The translations under genes and the position numbers were made by a program. A model generated the notes under the pieces. The model saw nothing but the letters and a program-made list of their open reading frames with translations, was not told where the DNA came from and searched no databases. From Spirochaetia bacterium (GTDB taxonomy: Bacteria > Spirochaetota > Spirochaetia > Treponematales > Breznakiellaceae): a stretch of 10,900 nt of DNA. The first letter of the stretch is position 1. Each line of letters begins with the position of its first letter. Shown here one piece after another: positions 1 through 6,590 of the stretch. The stretch is from assembly GCA_026002265.1 (NCBI GenBank), contig BOBG01000068.1, positions 1 to 10,900 on the forward strand, given 5' to 3'.

Positions 1-401
1 CCGGCACGTACGCGGTGACCTTGAATTATGCCCGGCAGTATGCAAGCGCCGCAACGATCACCGTAACCGGCGCCAGTGCTGTCGATGCAACGGTACCGAC
101 AACCGGAAGTTTTACAACCTATACATCGTTGGCAATCGGTAATGTACAGATCAACGGTGGCGGCACAACCCTCAGCATCGCACTGTCCCGGAATGACCGG
201 AGTGGCGCCGCAGACACCTACATCATGAATCTCCGGCAGGTGATCCTCACGCCGGTTGCTTCTCAGCCGCAACCGTCCTATCCATCAACTTCTGGTACTT
301 TTGGACTCTGGCCCCAGAATGCAAACCTTTCACGGGCACCCGGTGCAATCCTTGAAGGTAATCCGCAAAATATCGGCTATTGGGCAAAAACGGCGTTGTA
401 A
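1..401 (+). CDS. Tandem CBM-like repeat protein, upstream fragment (5' end outside window, frameshifted at 3' end)
   Basis: The frame is open from the left edge (first full codon at base 3, reading GTYAVTLNYAR), so the start lies outside the window. It encodes most of one beta-sandwich module of about 140 residues ending in DTYIMNLRQVILTP, then a Pro-rich linker PQPSYPS, then the first strands of a second module (GLWPQNANLSRAP...NIGYWAK). The Thr/Ser/Gly-rich alternating strands and the GTY...LNYAR and YIMNL signatures resemble carbohydrate-binding modules of the CBM6/CBM35 type; this is family resemblance, not a proven match. The frame stops at 399-401 in the middle of the second module. The rest of that module continues in the next frame from about 380, so this is half of one broken gene, not a complete protein. 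It is probably an extracellular glycan-binding protein or the binding tail of a glycoside hydrolase. Confidence 0.6.
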   Translation, partial: GTYAVTLNYARQYASAATITVTGASAVDATVPTTGSFTTYTSLAIGNVQINGGGTTLSIALSRNDRSGAADTYIMNLRQVILTPVASQPQPSYPSTSGTFGLWPQNANLSRAPGAILEGNPQNIGYWAKTAL

Positions 402-790
402 CATGGAGCATACCTTATGGAACAATACCGGGTACTTACAGTGTTGCATTGAATTATTCCCGTAGTGCGGCACTCAGTGATCCGGTGCGGATAACCGTTG
501 CTACTAACAGCCGTAGTTTTGAGGCAAGCTTACCGGGTACCGGCAATTTCTCGCTTTATACTCAGCAAGTGATTGGAACTATTGTCATCAACAGCACTGA
601 TACTACGGTGACTATTGCTCTTTCCCGGAACGACACAAGCCGGGATACTTACATCATGAATCTCCAGTGGCTGAGTTTCACATATCAGGGAACAGCACCA
701 TCGACACCCCAACCGTCCTACCCATCGATCCCGCAGCCCTCTTATCCCTCCGGACCGTCCATACCGCCGCCTCCTCCACCAAGGGGTTAG
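380..790 (+). CDS. Tandem CBM-like repeat protein, downstream fragment (C-terminus of the same frameshifted gene)
   Basis: This frame completes the module begun upstream: GTYSVALNYSR, then RNDTSRDTYIMNLQWLSF, which align well with GTYAVTLNYAR and RNDRSGAADTYIMNLRQ of the first copy. The C-terminus is a Pro-rich tail with two further PQPSYPS units and a final run of six prolines before RG. There is no ribosome binding site before the TTG at 380 or any other early codon, so independent translation is unlikely. With six instead of five A at 386-390 the two frames would join smoothly as GYWAKNGVVTWS. The repeated modules and linkers also repeat at DNA level (CAACCGTCCTA at about 270 and 711), which is a possible cause of recombination or assembly error. 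No enzyme domain is visible in the window. Confidence 0.6.
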   Translation: MGKNGVVTWSIPYGTIPGTYSVALNYSRSAALSDPVRITVATNSRSFEASLPGTGNFSLYTQQVIGTIVINSTDTTVTIALSRNDTSRDTYIMNLQWLSFTYQGTAPSTPQPSYPSIPQPSYPSGPSIPPPPPPRG

Positions 791-807
791 TCCGTAATTG
801 ATCACAG

Positions 808-841
808 TGGTACCGAATTTTTTTCGGTACCATTTTTTTTT
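808..841 (+). terminator. Rho-independent terminator of the CBM-repeat gene
   Basis: A perfect 10-bp stem TGGTACCGAA / TTCGGTACCA (808-817 with 823-832) encloses a 5-T loop and is followed by nine T (833-841). It lies 18 bases after the stop codon at 790, as expected for an intrinsic terminator. Confidence 0.85.
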
Positions 842-911
842 GAAGAGGTCCAAATCAGATCCCAGAACTAACCGCTAATCCGGAATGAGGGGGTGTACTC
901 CCCCTGCCTCT

Positions 912-953
912 ATCTCGACAGGCTCGATAACCGGGCATCGAGCCTATCGAGAT
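912..953. repeat. Inverted repeat, 17-bp arms, GAGCCTGTCGA core
   Basis: Arms 912-928 and 937-953 are complementary with one mismatch and flank an 8-base centre. The core TCGACAGGCTC at 915-925 returns inverted as GAGCCTATCGA at 940-950. The same core recurs in the tandem element at 979-1027, so both probably belong to one family of dispersed palindromic, REP-like repeats. There is no T-run, so this is unlikely to be a terminator. Confidence 0.65.
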
Positions 954-978
954 GCCGTCACCCCCCTCGTGGTTGAAA

Positions 979-1027
979 GCGTTCCCTGAACCTGCCGAAG
1001 GCGTTCCCTGAGCCTGTCGAAGGGAAC
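979..1027. repeat. Tandem 22-bp REP-like repeat ending in a palindrome
   Basis: Two adjacent 22-base units (979-1000 and 1001-1022) differ at only two positions. Each contains GTTCCCTGA followed by a GAGCCTGTCGA-like core. The second unit runs into AGGGAAC (1021-1027), the inverse of GTTCCCT at 1003-1009, so it can fold into a hairpin. Elements of the form GTTCCCTGAGCCTGTCGAAG are, from general knowledge, scattered through intergenic regions of many unrelated bacterial genomes. They have no gene of their own here. Confidence 0.65.
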
Positions 1028-1037
1028 ACCGGAAGCT

Positions 1038-1123
1038 GTCCACGAATACACACGAATATTCACGAATGAATATTTCTTACTAATTATTTCTCTTATTCGT
1101 GTTAATTCGTGACATTCGTGGAC
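1038..1123. repeat. Imperfect inverted repeat built of CACGAAT units
   Basis: The left arm (1038-1067) carries CACGAAT three times at 10-base spacing (1041, 1051, 1061). The right arm (1095-1123) carries the inverse ATTCGTG three times. The outermost ends GTCCACGAAT and ATTCGTGGAC are perfect inverses. The AT-rich centre (about 1068-1094) would be the loop of a long cruciform or RNA hairpin. This resembles a widespread class of intergenic repeats with CACGAAT units. No coding potential is seen. Confidence 0.65.
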
Positions 1124-1150
1124 CCTATTCTTTCGTAAAAATTCGATCGA

Positions 1151-1205
1151 GGTCTGACCCCAAATATATCGTTATACTATAAAGAAATACGAAGGTCTGT
1201 CCCCA
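1151..1205. repeat. Pair of direct repeats GGTCTGWCCCCA upstream of the macro-domain gene
   Basis: GGTCTGACCCCA (1151-1162) and GGTCTGTCCCCA (1194-1205) lie 43 bases apart and differ at one base. The reverse complement TGGGGTCAGACC is a motif I associate with intergenic repeats near REP-associated (Y1) transposases; that link is recollection and no transposase is present here. Between the copies is TATACT (1173-1178), a possible -10 box for the downstream genes, but I see no convincing -35 box. Confidence 0.5.
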
Positions 1206-1243
1206 TAGTTTACTTTTCCTTCTTTTCTCTCTATTCTTTCCTC

Positions 1244-1783
1244 ATGGCTACTATTGCAGTACTATCAGATGACATAACAAAACTGAGGGTTGATGCTATT
1301 GTCAACGCGGCTAATTCGAGTCTGTTAGGGGGCGGTGGAGTCGATGGTGCGATTCACCGGGCTGCTGGCCCGGAACTTTTGGCAGAGTGTAGAATAATCC
1401 GGGACACAAGGGGCGGATGTCCGGCCGGACAAGCTGTGATCACCGGTGCAGGGCGTTTGCCTTGTAAAAAAGTGATTCACACAGTCGGCCCGGTATGGCG
1501 CGGCGGAAGCTCCGGGGAGCCGGATTTGTTGGCATCTTGTTACCGGAACTGCCTTCAGCTCGCGGCCGATTACGAGCTTGACTCCGTCGCGTTTCCCAAT
1601 ATCAGTACCGGTGTGTACGGATATCCAAAAATTTCCGCTGCTCAAATCGCGCTTTCAACTGTACGAGAACAGCTCCGTAATGATTCCCGGATCACTCAGG
1701 TATTTTTTGTATGTTGGGAGCTGGAAAATTTTATTTTGTACAAAAAAATGCTTAATCCGGAATCTCCGCACTTTTTGTGTTAA
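1244..1783 (+). CDS. Macro-domain protein, O-acetyl-ADP-ribose deacetylase / ADP-ribosyl hydrolase (YmdB/MacroD type)
   Basis: The 179-residue protein is essentially one macro domain. Visible signatures are [26 protein letters not shown] (residues 17-42, with Asn21, Asn24 and Asp34 at the positions of the catalytic and ribose-binding residues of YmdB/MacroD enzymes), [26 protein letters not shown] (60-85) and the phosphate-binding loop [11 protein letters not shown] (118-128). Proteins of this class bind ADP-ribose in the cytoplasm and hydrolyse O-acetyl-ADP-ribose or mono-ADP-ribose esters on proteins or nucleic acids; the actual substrate cannot be told from sequence. ATG 1244 gives the standard N-terminus ([21 protein letters not shown]), but a pyrimidine-rich stretch precedes it with no Shine-Dalgarno sequence, so translation may be weak or leader-independent. 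It lies 9 bases before recO and is probably co-transcribed with it. Confidence 0.92.
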   Translation: MATIAVLSDDITKLRVDAIVNAANSSLLGGGGVDGAIHRAAGPELLAECRIIRDTRGGCPAGQAVITGAGRLPCKKVIHTVGPVWRGGSSGEPDLLASCYRNCLQLAADYELDSVAFPNISTGVYGYPKISAAQIALSTVREQLRNDSRITQVFFVCWELENFILYKKMLNPESPHFLC

Positions 1784-1792
1784 TATTGAACT

Positions 1793-2539
1793 ATGTCACG
1801 AACTTTTAGCTATTCCGGGATCGCACTGCGTGTCCGTTCTTCCGGAGAATCAAACCGGCAGGCATGGTTTCTCACACCGGAAGCGGGTGTTATCGAGGCG
1901 GTAGTTTTCGGGGGACCAAAAAGTCACCTCCGGGCATCGGTGTCGCAATTTCACCAGGGCAAGCTGCTGCTCTATCACGATCCGGTAAAGGATTCGTGGA
2001 AAGTGACCGATTTTGATGTTCAGTCGTGGCGGCCCGGCATCCGTGAACACTATTCCCGGCTTTGCGGCGCAGGGGCAATCGCGGAAACGCTCCTTGCATC
2101 CTATGGATCTGGCGGAAATTGGGAGGACTCTTACGCACGTACCGGCATGACTCTTGACGCACTTTCCGATGCAACGGGCCGGAACTGCCGCGGCATTGTT
2201 CTTCATTTTCTGTGGAAATGGATCGATCTATTGGGTCAAAAGCCTGCTCTTGACCGGTGTGATTCATGTGAGCGTCCGGTACCGGTTCCGGAAACCATGC
2301 ATTATGTTCCAGCCGATGGTGTGTTGATTTGTACTGAGTGCATTGAACACCGGAACGATTGGAACATCGCGGTTGGCCCGGGCGCCCGGCGGTGGTTGAA
2401 CACCATAGAACATTTGTCTCCGGATCTTCTTTTCCGGTATACAGCAGACACCATTTCTTTGTCTCAGGTAAAAACCTTGGTCACGGAATTACTCGCCGGA
2501 ATCATTGGAAAGCGGCTTCGGACGTGGGACGAAGTTTAA
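1793..2539 (+). CDS. recO: DNA repair protein RecO
   Basis: The 248-residue protein has the RecO layout: an N-terminal OB-fold (about residues 1-80, beginning MSRTFSYSGIALRVRSSGESNRQAWFLTP), a helical domain, and a four-cysteine zinc motif (Cys156-x2-Cys159 ... Cys180-x2-Cys183, in RCDSC and LICTEC) followed by a helical C-terminus. Length is normal for the family (about 240-260). RecO helps load RecA on SSB-coated single-stranded DNA with RecR and anneals complementary strands in the RecFOR gap-repair pathway. No clear Shine-Dalgarno sequence precedes ATG 1793; the start is chosen because it gives the expected N-terminus and sits just after the upstream stop. The last 38 bases overlap the 3' end of the convergent gene on the minus strand. 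Confidence 0.9.
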   Translation: MSRTFSYSGIALRVRSSGESNRQAWFLTPEAGVIEAVVFGGPKSHLRASVSQFHQGKLLLYHDPVKDSWKVTDFDVQSWRPGIREHYSRLCGAGAIAETLLASYGSGGNWEDSYARTGMTLDALSDATGRNCRGIVLHFLWKWIDLLGQKPALDRCDSCERPVPVPETMHYVPADGVLICTECIEHRNDWNIAVGPGARRWLNTIEHLSPDLLFRYTADTISLSQVKTLVTELLAGIIGKRLRTWDEV

Positions 2540-3521
2540 GCCGGTATCTGAAATATATTTCTTCTATAGTTTTATGCGGCCCCGGAAGATCCTTCTGCCC
2601 CCGGTCCCACGCCTTATCGCGCCGCGCCACATAAAAATCATACAAAGCCCGCGGGTCTGCATTTTTTGTAACTGTGTAGGTTGTCCGGTTATCAAGATAA
2701 CTCTGTACTTCATCATAACCGACCGCCCGGACTCCGGACACAGTCAAGGCAGATCGCACGGTTTTAATTTCTTCATGGGAAAGCCCGAAGAGAAATTCCT
2801 CCAATGCCCACACCGTTTCCTGATTCTCAGATTCCTTGAGCAGAAAGTTATGCCAGTCAGATCCCATAGCCATCGACACGCGCAAAAGCTCACAGGCGCC
2901 GTCCATTGTACCAAAAACCGGTGGCGTTTCGTCACGCGCCATCCACAGCGTTTCAAGGGGCGGGAAATGCCGGATTTCGTGAGGATCCCGGCCGTTTTCC
3001 CAGAGAGAGAGGAGATCGTTCACCAACTGAATCTTTATCGGAAGATAAAAAGACGGATCCGCAATACATGAAATGTAGACATCTTCAGCCATAAGCGTAC
3101 AGATATTCGACAACAGCACTTTCCGCACCTGACCGGCAACTTCGCCGGCATCACGAATCAGCAAAAAAAGGAGCGAAAAAGCCTGAAACTTCGTTACAAG
3201 AAAATTACGCGCCAACACTATTTTAAGCGGAGTGTACAGAACATGCGAAGGATTCCTCAGTGCGGAAAAAACATCAATTAAATCTGTACCCTGTACATCC
3301 CCGGTATTGAGTGAGGGACAATGAATGACAATTTCACCTAATTTTTTAAGGTCGCTAAAACGCTCCCGCACCCGGTCGCCTTCTTCCGGATAAGTGTCGT
3401 CAAGATAATGCAATGCAACATCAAGAACTTCGATCTCATGTTCGTTAAAAGTGAGAATCGGAGCCGCCTTTTTTACAATAGTCGTAATAATAGAGCTCAC
3501 ATTTAATAGTTTAATAGACAT
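2502..3521 (-). CDS. Hypothetical soluble helical protein, last gene of the def-fmt operon
   Basis: I do not recognise this 339-residue protein. It has no signal peptide or membrane span and reads as mostly alpha-helical, with charged/hydrophobic heptad-like stretches. The C-terminal third is basic and aromatic (residues about 280-339: YDFYVARRDKAWDRG..., then IEEIYFRYRLKLRP). A TTG start at 3536 is possible, but ATG 3521 is preferred because AAAGGG lies about 6 bases before it on the minus strand. It starts 48 bases after the membrane protein gene ends. Its 3' end overlaps recO by 38 bases, so both ends are constrained in two frames on opposite strands. It is a real gene by length, start signal and shared CCGG-rich codon usage with its neighbours; a spirochaete-specific family is my guess. 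Confidence 0.75.
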   Translation of the reverse strand: MSIKLLNVSSIITTIVKKAAPILTFNEHEIEVLDVALHYLDDTYPEEGDRVRERFSDLKKLGEIVIHCPSLNTGDVQGTDLIDVFSALRNPSHVLYTPLKIVLARNFLVTKFQAFSLLFLLIRDAGEVAGQVRKVLLSNICTLMAEDVYISCIADPSFYLPIKIQLVNDLLSLWENGRDPHEIRHFPPLETLWMARDETPPVFGTMDGACELLRVSMAMGSDWHNFLLKESENQETVWALEEFLFGLSHEEIKTVRSALTVSGVRAVGYDEVQSYLDNRTTYTVTKNADPRALYDFYVARRDKAWDRGQKDLPGPHKTIEEIYFRYRLKLRPTSEAAFQ

Positions 3522-3569
3522 TTTACACCCTTTCAAGAAAATAATAAAAAAACCTATGATCGGGTTTAA

Positions 3570-5000
3570 TCATTCCATGGTTATAGATTCAACGAGATCC
3601 CGGAATTGCGTCTGCTGTTCTCTCGAAAGCGGCCGACTCGAATACAATTCCTGCTCAAAAAGTTCACCGCACTGCACAATCGCCTGTTTCTGTTCCGGAA
3701 CATGGAACGAGAGAATCAAACAGTACTCGGCCGGTGCGTAGGAAGTCTTCCACGGCGCCCGGTTATTTCCCCACACGATCAGCCGGGCAAAAATATTCAG
3801 ACTCGTTTTGAGTCTTTTTTTCTGCACCGTACTGTACGCTTCAAAAACCGCTGCCGACACTTCTTTCTCATTTTTCCGGTCCAGAGCAACTGACGAATCG
3901 CTCCGGTTAAAAAATATCCGGAAGGATTCCCCAAGGCTACGGAACCATTGCACAATTACCTGAGACATTCTCCCACTGAAAAGCAGATTCGACAAGTTAA
4001 ATTTAGAAAAAAGCGGTTTAAGCATAAAATAGACAAAAAGAATCCCGATAAAGCCGAAAAACGAATATTGAATGTACTTCCAGCCTGCCCACGGCGTGAT
4101 CGGTTCGTCCAATGCAAATTCCGGCCGGATAAGGGGTTCCATGGGAGGAAAGTCCGGAATCGGCTGCTCACGAGCCGGCAGCATCACATGAGGCAAAAAC
4201 TGAAAGAGTCCCAAAAACCACAACAGCAGATTCCGGATCAGTGAAAGGGGCAGAATCGCTTTAAAAGGAGTCAAAAGGAGGGACAGGAGTCCAATTCCCC
4301 CAAGCATCATGCCGATAAAGCGAATCCTGCGGGAGCGATCCGGAGCTTTAACCCCGAAGCCGGTGCTCGCACAGCGTTCCTCGTCACGGAACACCCGGAA
4401 TATTCCATATAATCCGGTTGCACTCATTCCAAGGGCAATCAGTACAATCATCACCGGAAGGCGAATCGCGGCAACCGAAGCGGTGATTCCGAGCAGAATC
4501 AGTTGAAAAATGAAAAGTACCAGAATTTTTTTAAGGGACTGTTCGGAGGATTCGATCACTCCTTCGCGAAGTGCATTTTGAATGTCTGCGCCGGAGGAGG
4601 AATCCGCAAACACAGTGAACCGTTCACGTTCAGAAAAAGCCCTGCGCAGCGCGCACACCGAAGTCCACATATATCCGGCAACGAGTGCGGCAAGTGTGTT
4701 TGATAATCCAGGTAAAAAACGCTCCGGCCACGAAAAGCCTGACCGAGTCATGGAGGCGGTGCTGTATGCGATCAATAGTAATGCAATAACTCCCCGTGTG
4801 TCCGCGGTTGCGTGGCTGGTTGGCGACCGGGACATCAATGTCCAGTAAATAGATACAATAATTCCGGATCCTGCACCCACCAGAAAAAGGAATCCCGCCG
4901 GTAGCATTAGGGGTAATAATTCCATGCAGATTAATACAGCAGCTCCGAGTAATGACAATGGAAGTACATAAGCAGCAAGCGTGTACAATGGTTTTTTCAT
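3570..5000 (-). CDS. Polytopic membrane protein with DUF4129-like C-terminal domain
   Basis: About 476 residues. The first ~355 contain roughly eight or nine hydrophobic spans (for example MKKPLYTLAAYVLPLSLLG onward, then KILVLFIFQLILLGI, FIGMMLGGIGLLSLLL, YSFFGFIGILFVYFML). A cytoplasmic-type tail of ~110 residues follows, ending AEYCLILSFHVPEQKQ...CGELFEQELYSSRPLSREQQTQFRDLVESI. That ending matches the pattern of DUF4129 (a conserved L(Y/F)E..(L/R)Y..RPLS motif), often found in membrane proteins linked to transglutaminase-like TgpA systems; no transglutaminase is seen here. Function is unknown. ATG 5000 is 10 bases after the fmt stop and leads straight into the first span. An alternative ATG at 5051 would add 17 residues (MDRAVFLDPSSERKSFF) overlapping fmt, and neither has a strong ribosome binding site. 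It is probably translationally coupled to fmt. Confidence 0.75.
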   Translation of the reverse strand: MKKPLYTLAAYVLPLSLLGAAVLICMELLPLMLPAGFLFLVGAGSGIIVSIYWTLMSRSPTSHATADTRGVIALLLIAYSTASMTRSGFSWPERFLPGLSNTLAALVAGYMWTSVCALRRAFSERERFTVFADSSSGADIQNALREGVIESSEQSLKKILVLFIFQLILLGITASVAAIRLPVMIVLIALGMSATGLYGIFRVFRDEERCASTGFGVKAPDRSRRIRFIGMMLGGIGLLSLLLTPFKAILPLSLIRNLLLWFLGLFQFLPHVMLPAREQPIPDFPPMEPLIRPEFALDEPITPWAGWKYIQYSFFGFIGILFVYFMLKPLFSKFNLSNLLFSGRMSQVIVQWFRSLGESFRIFFNRSDSSVALDRKNEKEVSAAVFEAYSTVQKKRLKTSLNIFARLIVWGNNRAPWKTSYAPAEYCLILSFHVPEQKQAIVQCGELFEQELYSSRPLSREQQTQFRDLVESITME

Positions 5001-5010
5001 AAAAAATGAT

Positions 5011-5946
5011 TTACGCTCCGAGCTGGGATCCAAAAAAACCGCGCGATCCATTTTGGAAATCTTTCCAAAAAAGGGGTTTTTTATACTGGTAATGAAGCCG
5101 GGTAATTCCCAGAATCCCTTGTCCGGTCTGTACTAAAATACCGGCATCTTTATCAGTACCGAGAACCGTGCCCGGCATTTCCGAATTCTCTCCAGAATAT
5201 ACTCCGGATTCTAATATATAGAGGCAATGATGTTGGTGCCATGTATACACGAGCGGCCATGGTGTATAAGCCCGGACACACGCCTCAATTTCAACGGCGC
5301 TTTTCGACCACTTAATGAGTCCATCTTCTTTACTGATAAGGTGACAATACGTTGCATCAGCAGAATTCTGCTTTTGTCCATGCATTGTTCCGGCATTAAT
5401 TCCATCTAACACAACCGGCAAAAGTTCAGCCGCCCGTTGTGCAACAAATTCACTCAGAGTCGCGGTTGTTTCTTTCCCGGAAAGGGGAAAACGCTCCTGC
5501 AAAAAAATATCACCTGCATCCATTTCCGCACCGAGCGCCTGAATGGTGATTCCGGTTTTCGAATCCCGGTTTAAAAGCGCAGCCGGAATCGGAGTCGGTC
5601 CCCGGTATAAAGGCAGGAGACTTGGGTGAATATTGATTCCACCCAACGGGAAAAGGGAAAGAAATTTCGGACCAAAAATTTTACCATAGGCAAATGACAC
5701 AAGCAGATCCGGCTGCATTTGTTCAACAGCATTACGCGCTGCTGCATCCAATTTTTCCGGTTTTAATAGAGCAGATTCCGGCAGAAAATGCACAGCAGCA
5801 GCCCCGACATCAGTCGCCTCCGGTTGTTTTTTTGAACCCCGGACCGAATCCGGATTCGTCAACACCCCGGCCAATTCTCCCCGGTTAGCCGCACGCGCAA
5901 GACTCGGTACTGCAATGGCTGGACTGCCGGCAAAAAGGATACGCAT
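5011..5946 (-). CDS. fmt: Methionyl-tRNA formyltransferase
   Basis: The 311-residue enzyme transfers the formyl group from 10-formyl-tetrahydrofolate to initiator Met-tRNA in the cytoplasm. The N-terminal formyltransferase domain (about 1-185) has the opening MRILFAGSP, the substrate loop with the catalytic pair in INIHPS (Asn105, His107), the SLLPLYRGPTPIPAALLN signature (109-126) and the catalytic Asp143 in MDAGD. The Asn-His-Asp spacing is the same as in E. coli Fmt (108/110/146). The C-terminal tRNA-binding OB-like domain (about 205-311) begins near ISKEDGLIKWSKSA and includes VRAYTPWPLVYT. The length is normal. The start codon overlaps the stop of def as TAATG, which implies coupled translation. 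Confidence 0.95.
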   Translation of the reverse strand: MRILFAGSPAIAVPSLARAANRGELAGVLTNPDSVRGSKKQPEATDVGAAAVHFLPESALLKPEKLDAAARNAVEQMQPDLLVSFAYGKIFGPKFLSLFPLGGINIHPSLLPLYRGPTPIPAALLNRDSKTGITIQALGAEMDAGDIFLQERFPLSGKETTATLSEFVAQRAAELLPVVLDGINAGTMHGQKQNSADATYCHLISKEDGLIKWSKSAVEIEACVRAYTPWPLVYTWHQHHCLYILESGVYSGENSEMPGTVLGTDKDAGILVQTGQGILGITRLHYQYKKPLFWKDFQNGSRGFFGSQLGA

Positions 5947-6431
5947 TAAACCCGCTGTCCTTTTTCAAATTTGGCAAGGAGACGGTTCCGCTTCACTTCC
6001 GAAAGATGATCGATAAAAAGCACGCCGTCCAAATGATCGAGTTCATGGAGGATACACCGAGCGAGCAGTCCATTTGTTTCCAGCGTAAAGGGGCGCCCTT
6101 TTTCGTTCCACGCCTGCACCCGCACAGAAGAGGGCCGGACAACATCTGCCCATACACCGGGCAGGGAAAGACAGCCTTCCTCACATTTTTCCGTTTCTTC
6201 TGATGTTTCAATCACCGAAGGATTTATAAAAACCAACCCCGGACTCTTTTCGAGCTTTGCCACAAAAATCCGGTGCATATAACCGACCTGCGGGCCCGCA
6301 AGTCCAATGCCCTTTTGCTGAATCAGCAGTTCAAGCATTTTCGCTGCAATGTGAGTAACTTCGCTATTTATCGAATTAATTCGCTCGGTCCTCTGCCGGA
6401 GCAACTCGTTTCCAAGGGTAAGAATTTCCAT
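5946..6431 (-). CDS. def: Peptide deformylase
   Basis: The 161-residue metalloenzyme removes the formyl group from the N-terminus of new proteins. All three family motifs are present: motif 1 GIGLAGPQVG (usual form GxGLAAPQ, here Ala to Gly), motif 2 EEGCLSLPG with the metal-binding Cys, and motif 3 HELDHLDG (HExxH) with two metal-binding His and the catalytic Glu. ATG 6431 gives the standard N-terminus MEILTLGNELLRQ; a TTG three bases upstream would add one Met. A GGGA about 7 bases before the ATG may serve as ribosome binding site. It is the first gene of the minus-strand operon, overlapping fmt by one base. Pairing def with fmt is a common bacterial arrangement that joins addition and removal of the formyl group. 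Confidence 0.95.
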   Translation of the reverse strand: MEILTLGNELLRQRTERINSINSEVTHIAAKMLELLIQQKGIGLAGPQVGYMHRIFVAKLEKSPGLVFINPSVIETSEETEKCEEGCLSLPGVWADVVRPSSVRVQAWNEKGRPFTLETNGLLARCILHELDHLDGVLFIDHLSEVKRNRLLAKFEKGQRV

Positions 6432-6450
6432 CAAAAAGTCCCATAATAAA

Positions 6451-6480
6451 AATATACATTCACTTTACACTAGATGTTAC
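6451..6480 (-). promoter_or_regulatory. Candidate sigma-70 promoter of the def-fmt operon
   Basis: On the minus strand GTAACA (6475-6480, 4/6 to TTGACA) and TATATT (6451-6456, 5/6 to TATAAT) are separated by 18 bases. They would start transcription about 10-15 bases before the def start, leaving GGGA in the leader. This is a consensus match only. Confidence 0.35.
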
Positions 6481-6590
6481 TGGCTTAGCAATGAAGAGTC
6501 AAGTTTAACCCAACTCCCCAACGGGGGTGCTTTTGGTAAAACTGTTACGTTTTAGATTCTCTCTATTTTGCGAATTCCTGTCTCTTTCCT

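Noticed and set aside
383..395. Programmed -1 frameshift joining the two CBM fragments
   Set aside because: The 0-frame heptamer is A AAA ACG, not a standard slippery X XXY YYZ site, and no downstream hairpin or upstream Shine-Dalgarno stimulator is evident; a base loss is simpler.
530..1043. Minus-strand frames across the CBM tail and repeat region
   Set aside because: Arg-rich and low-complexity, they run through a terminator and intergenic repeats; no coding support.
1325..2267. Minus-strand frames of 106-125 codons opposite the macro-domain and recO genes
   Set aside because: Shadow frames of well-supported genes, with no ribosome binding sites and no recognisable domains.
3544..3567. 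Intrinsic terminator between the membrane-protein gene and the unknown gene (minus strand)
   Set aside because: Only a 5-bp AAACC/GGTTT stem with an 8-base loop before the T-run; too weak, and the genes look co-transcribed.
5051..5070. Inverted repeat TTTTGGAAA-TC-TTTCCAAAA
   Set aside because: It lies inside fmt coding sequence, is AT-rich, and has no T-run or link to a start site apart from the doubtful upstream ATG of the membrane gene.
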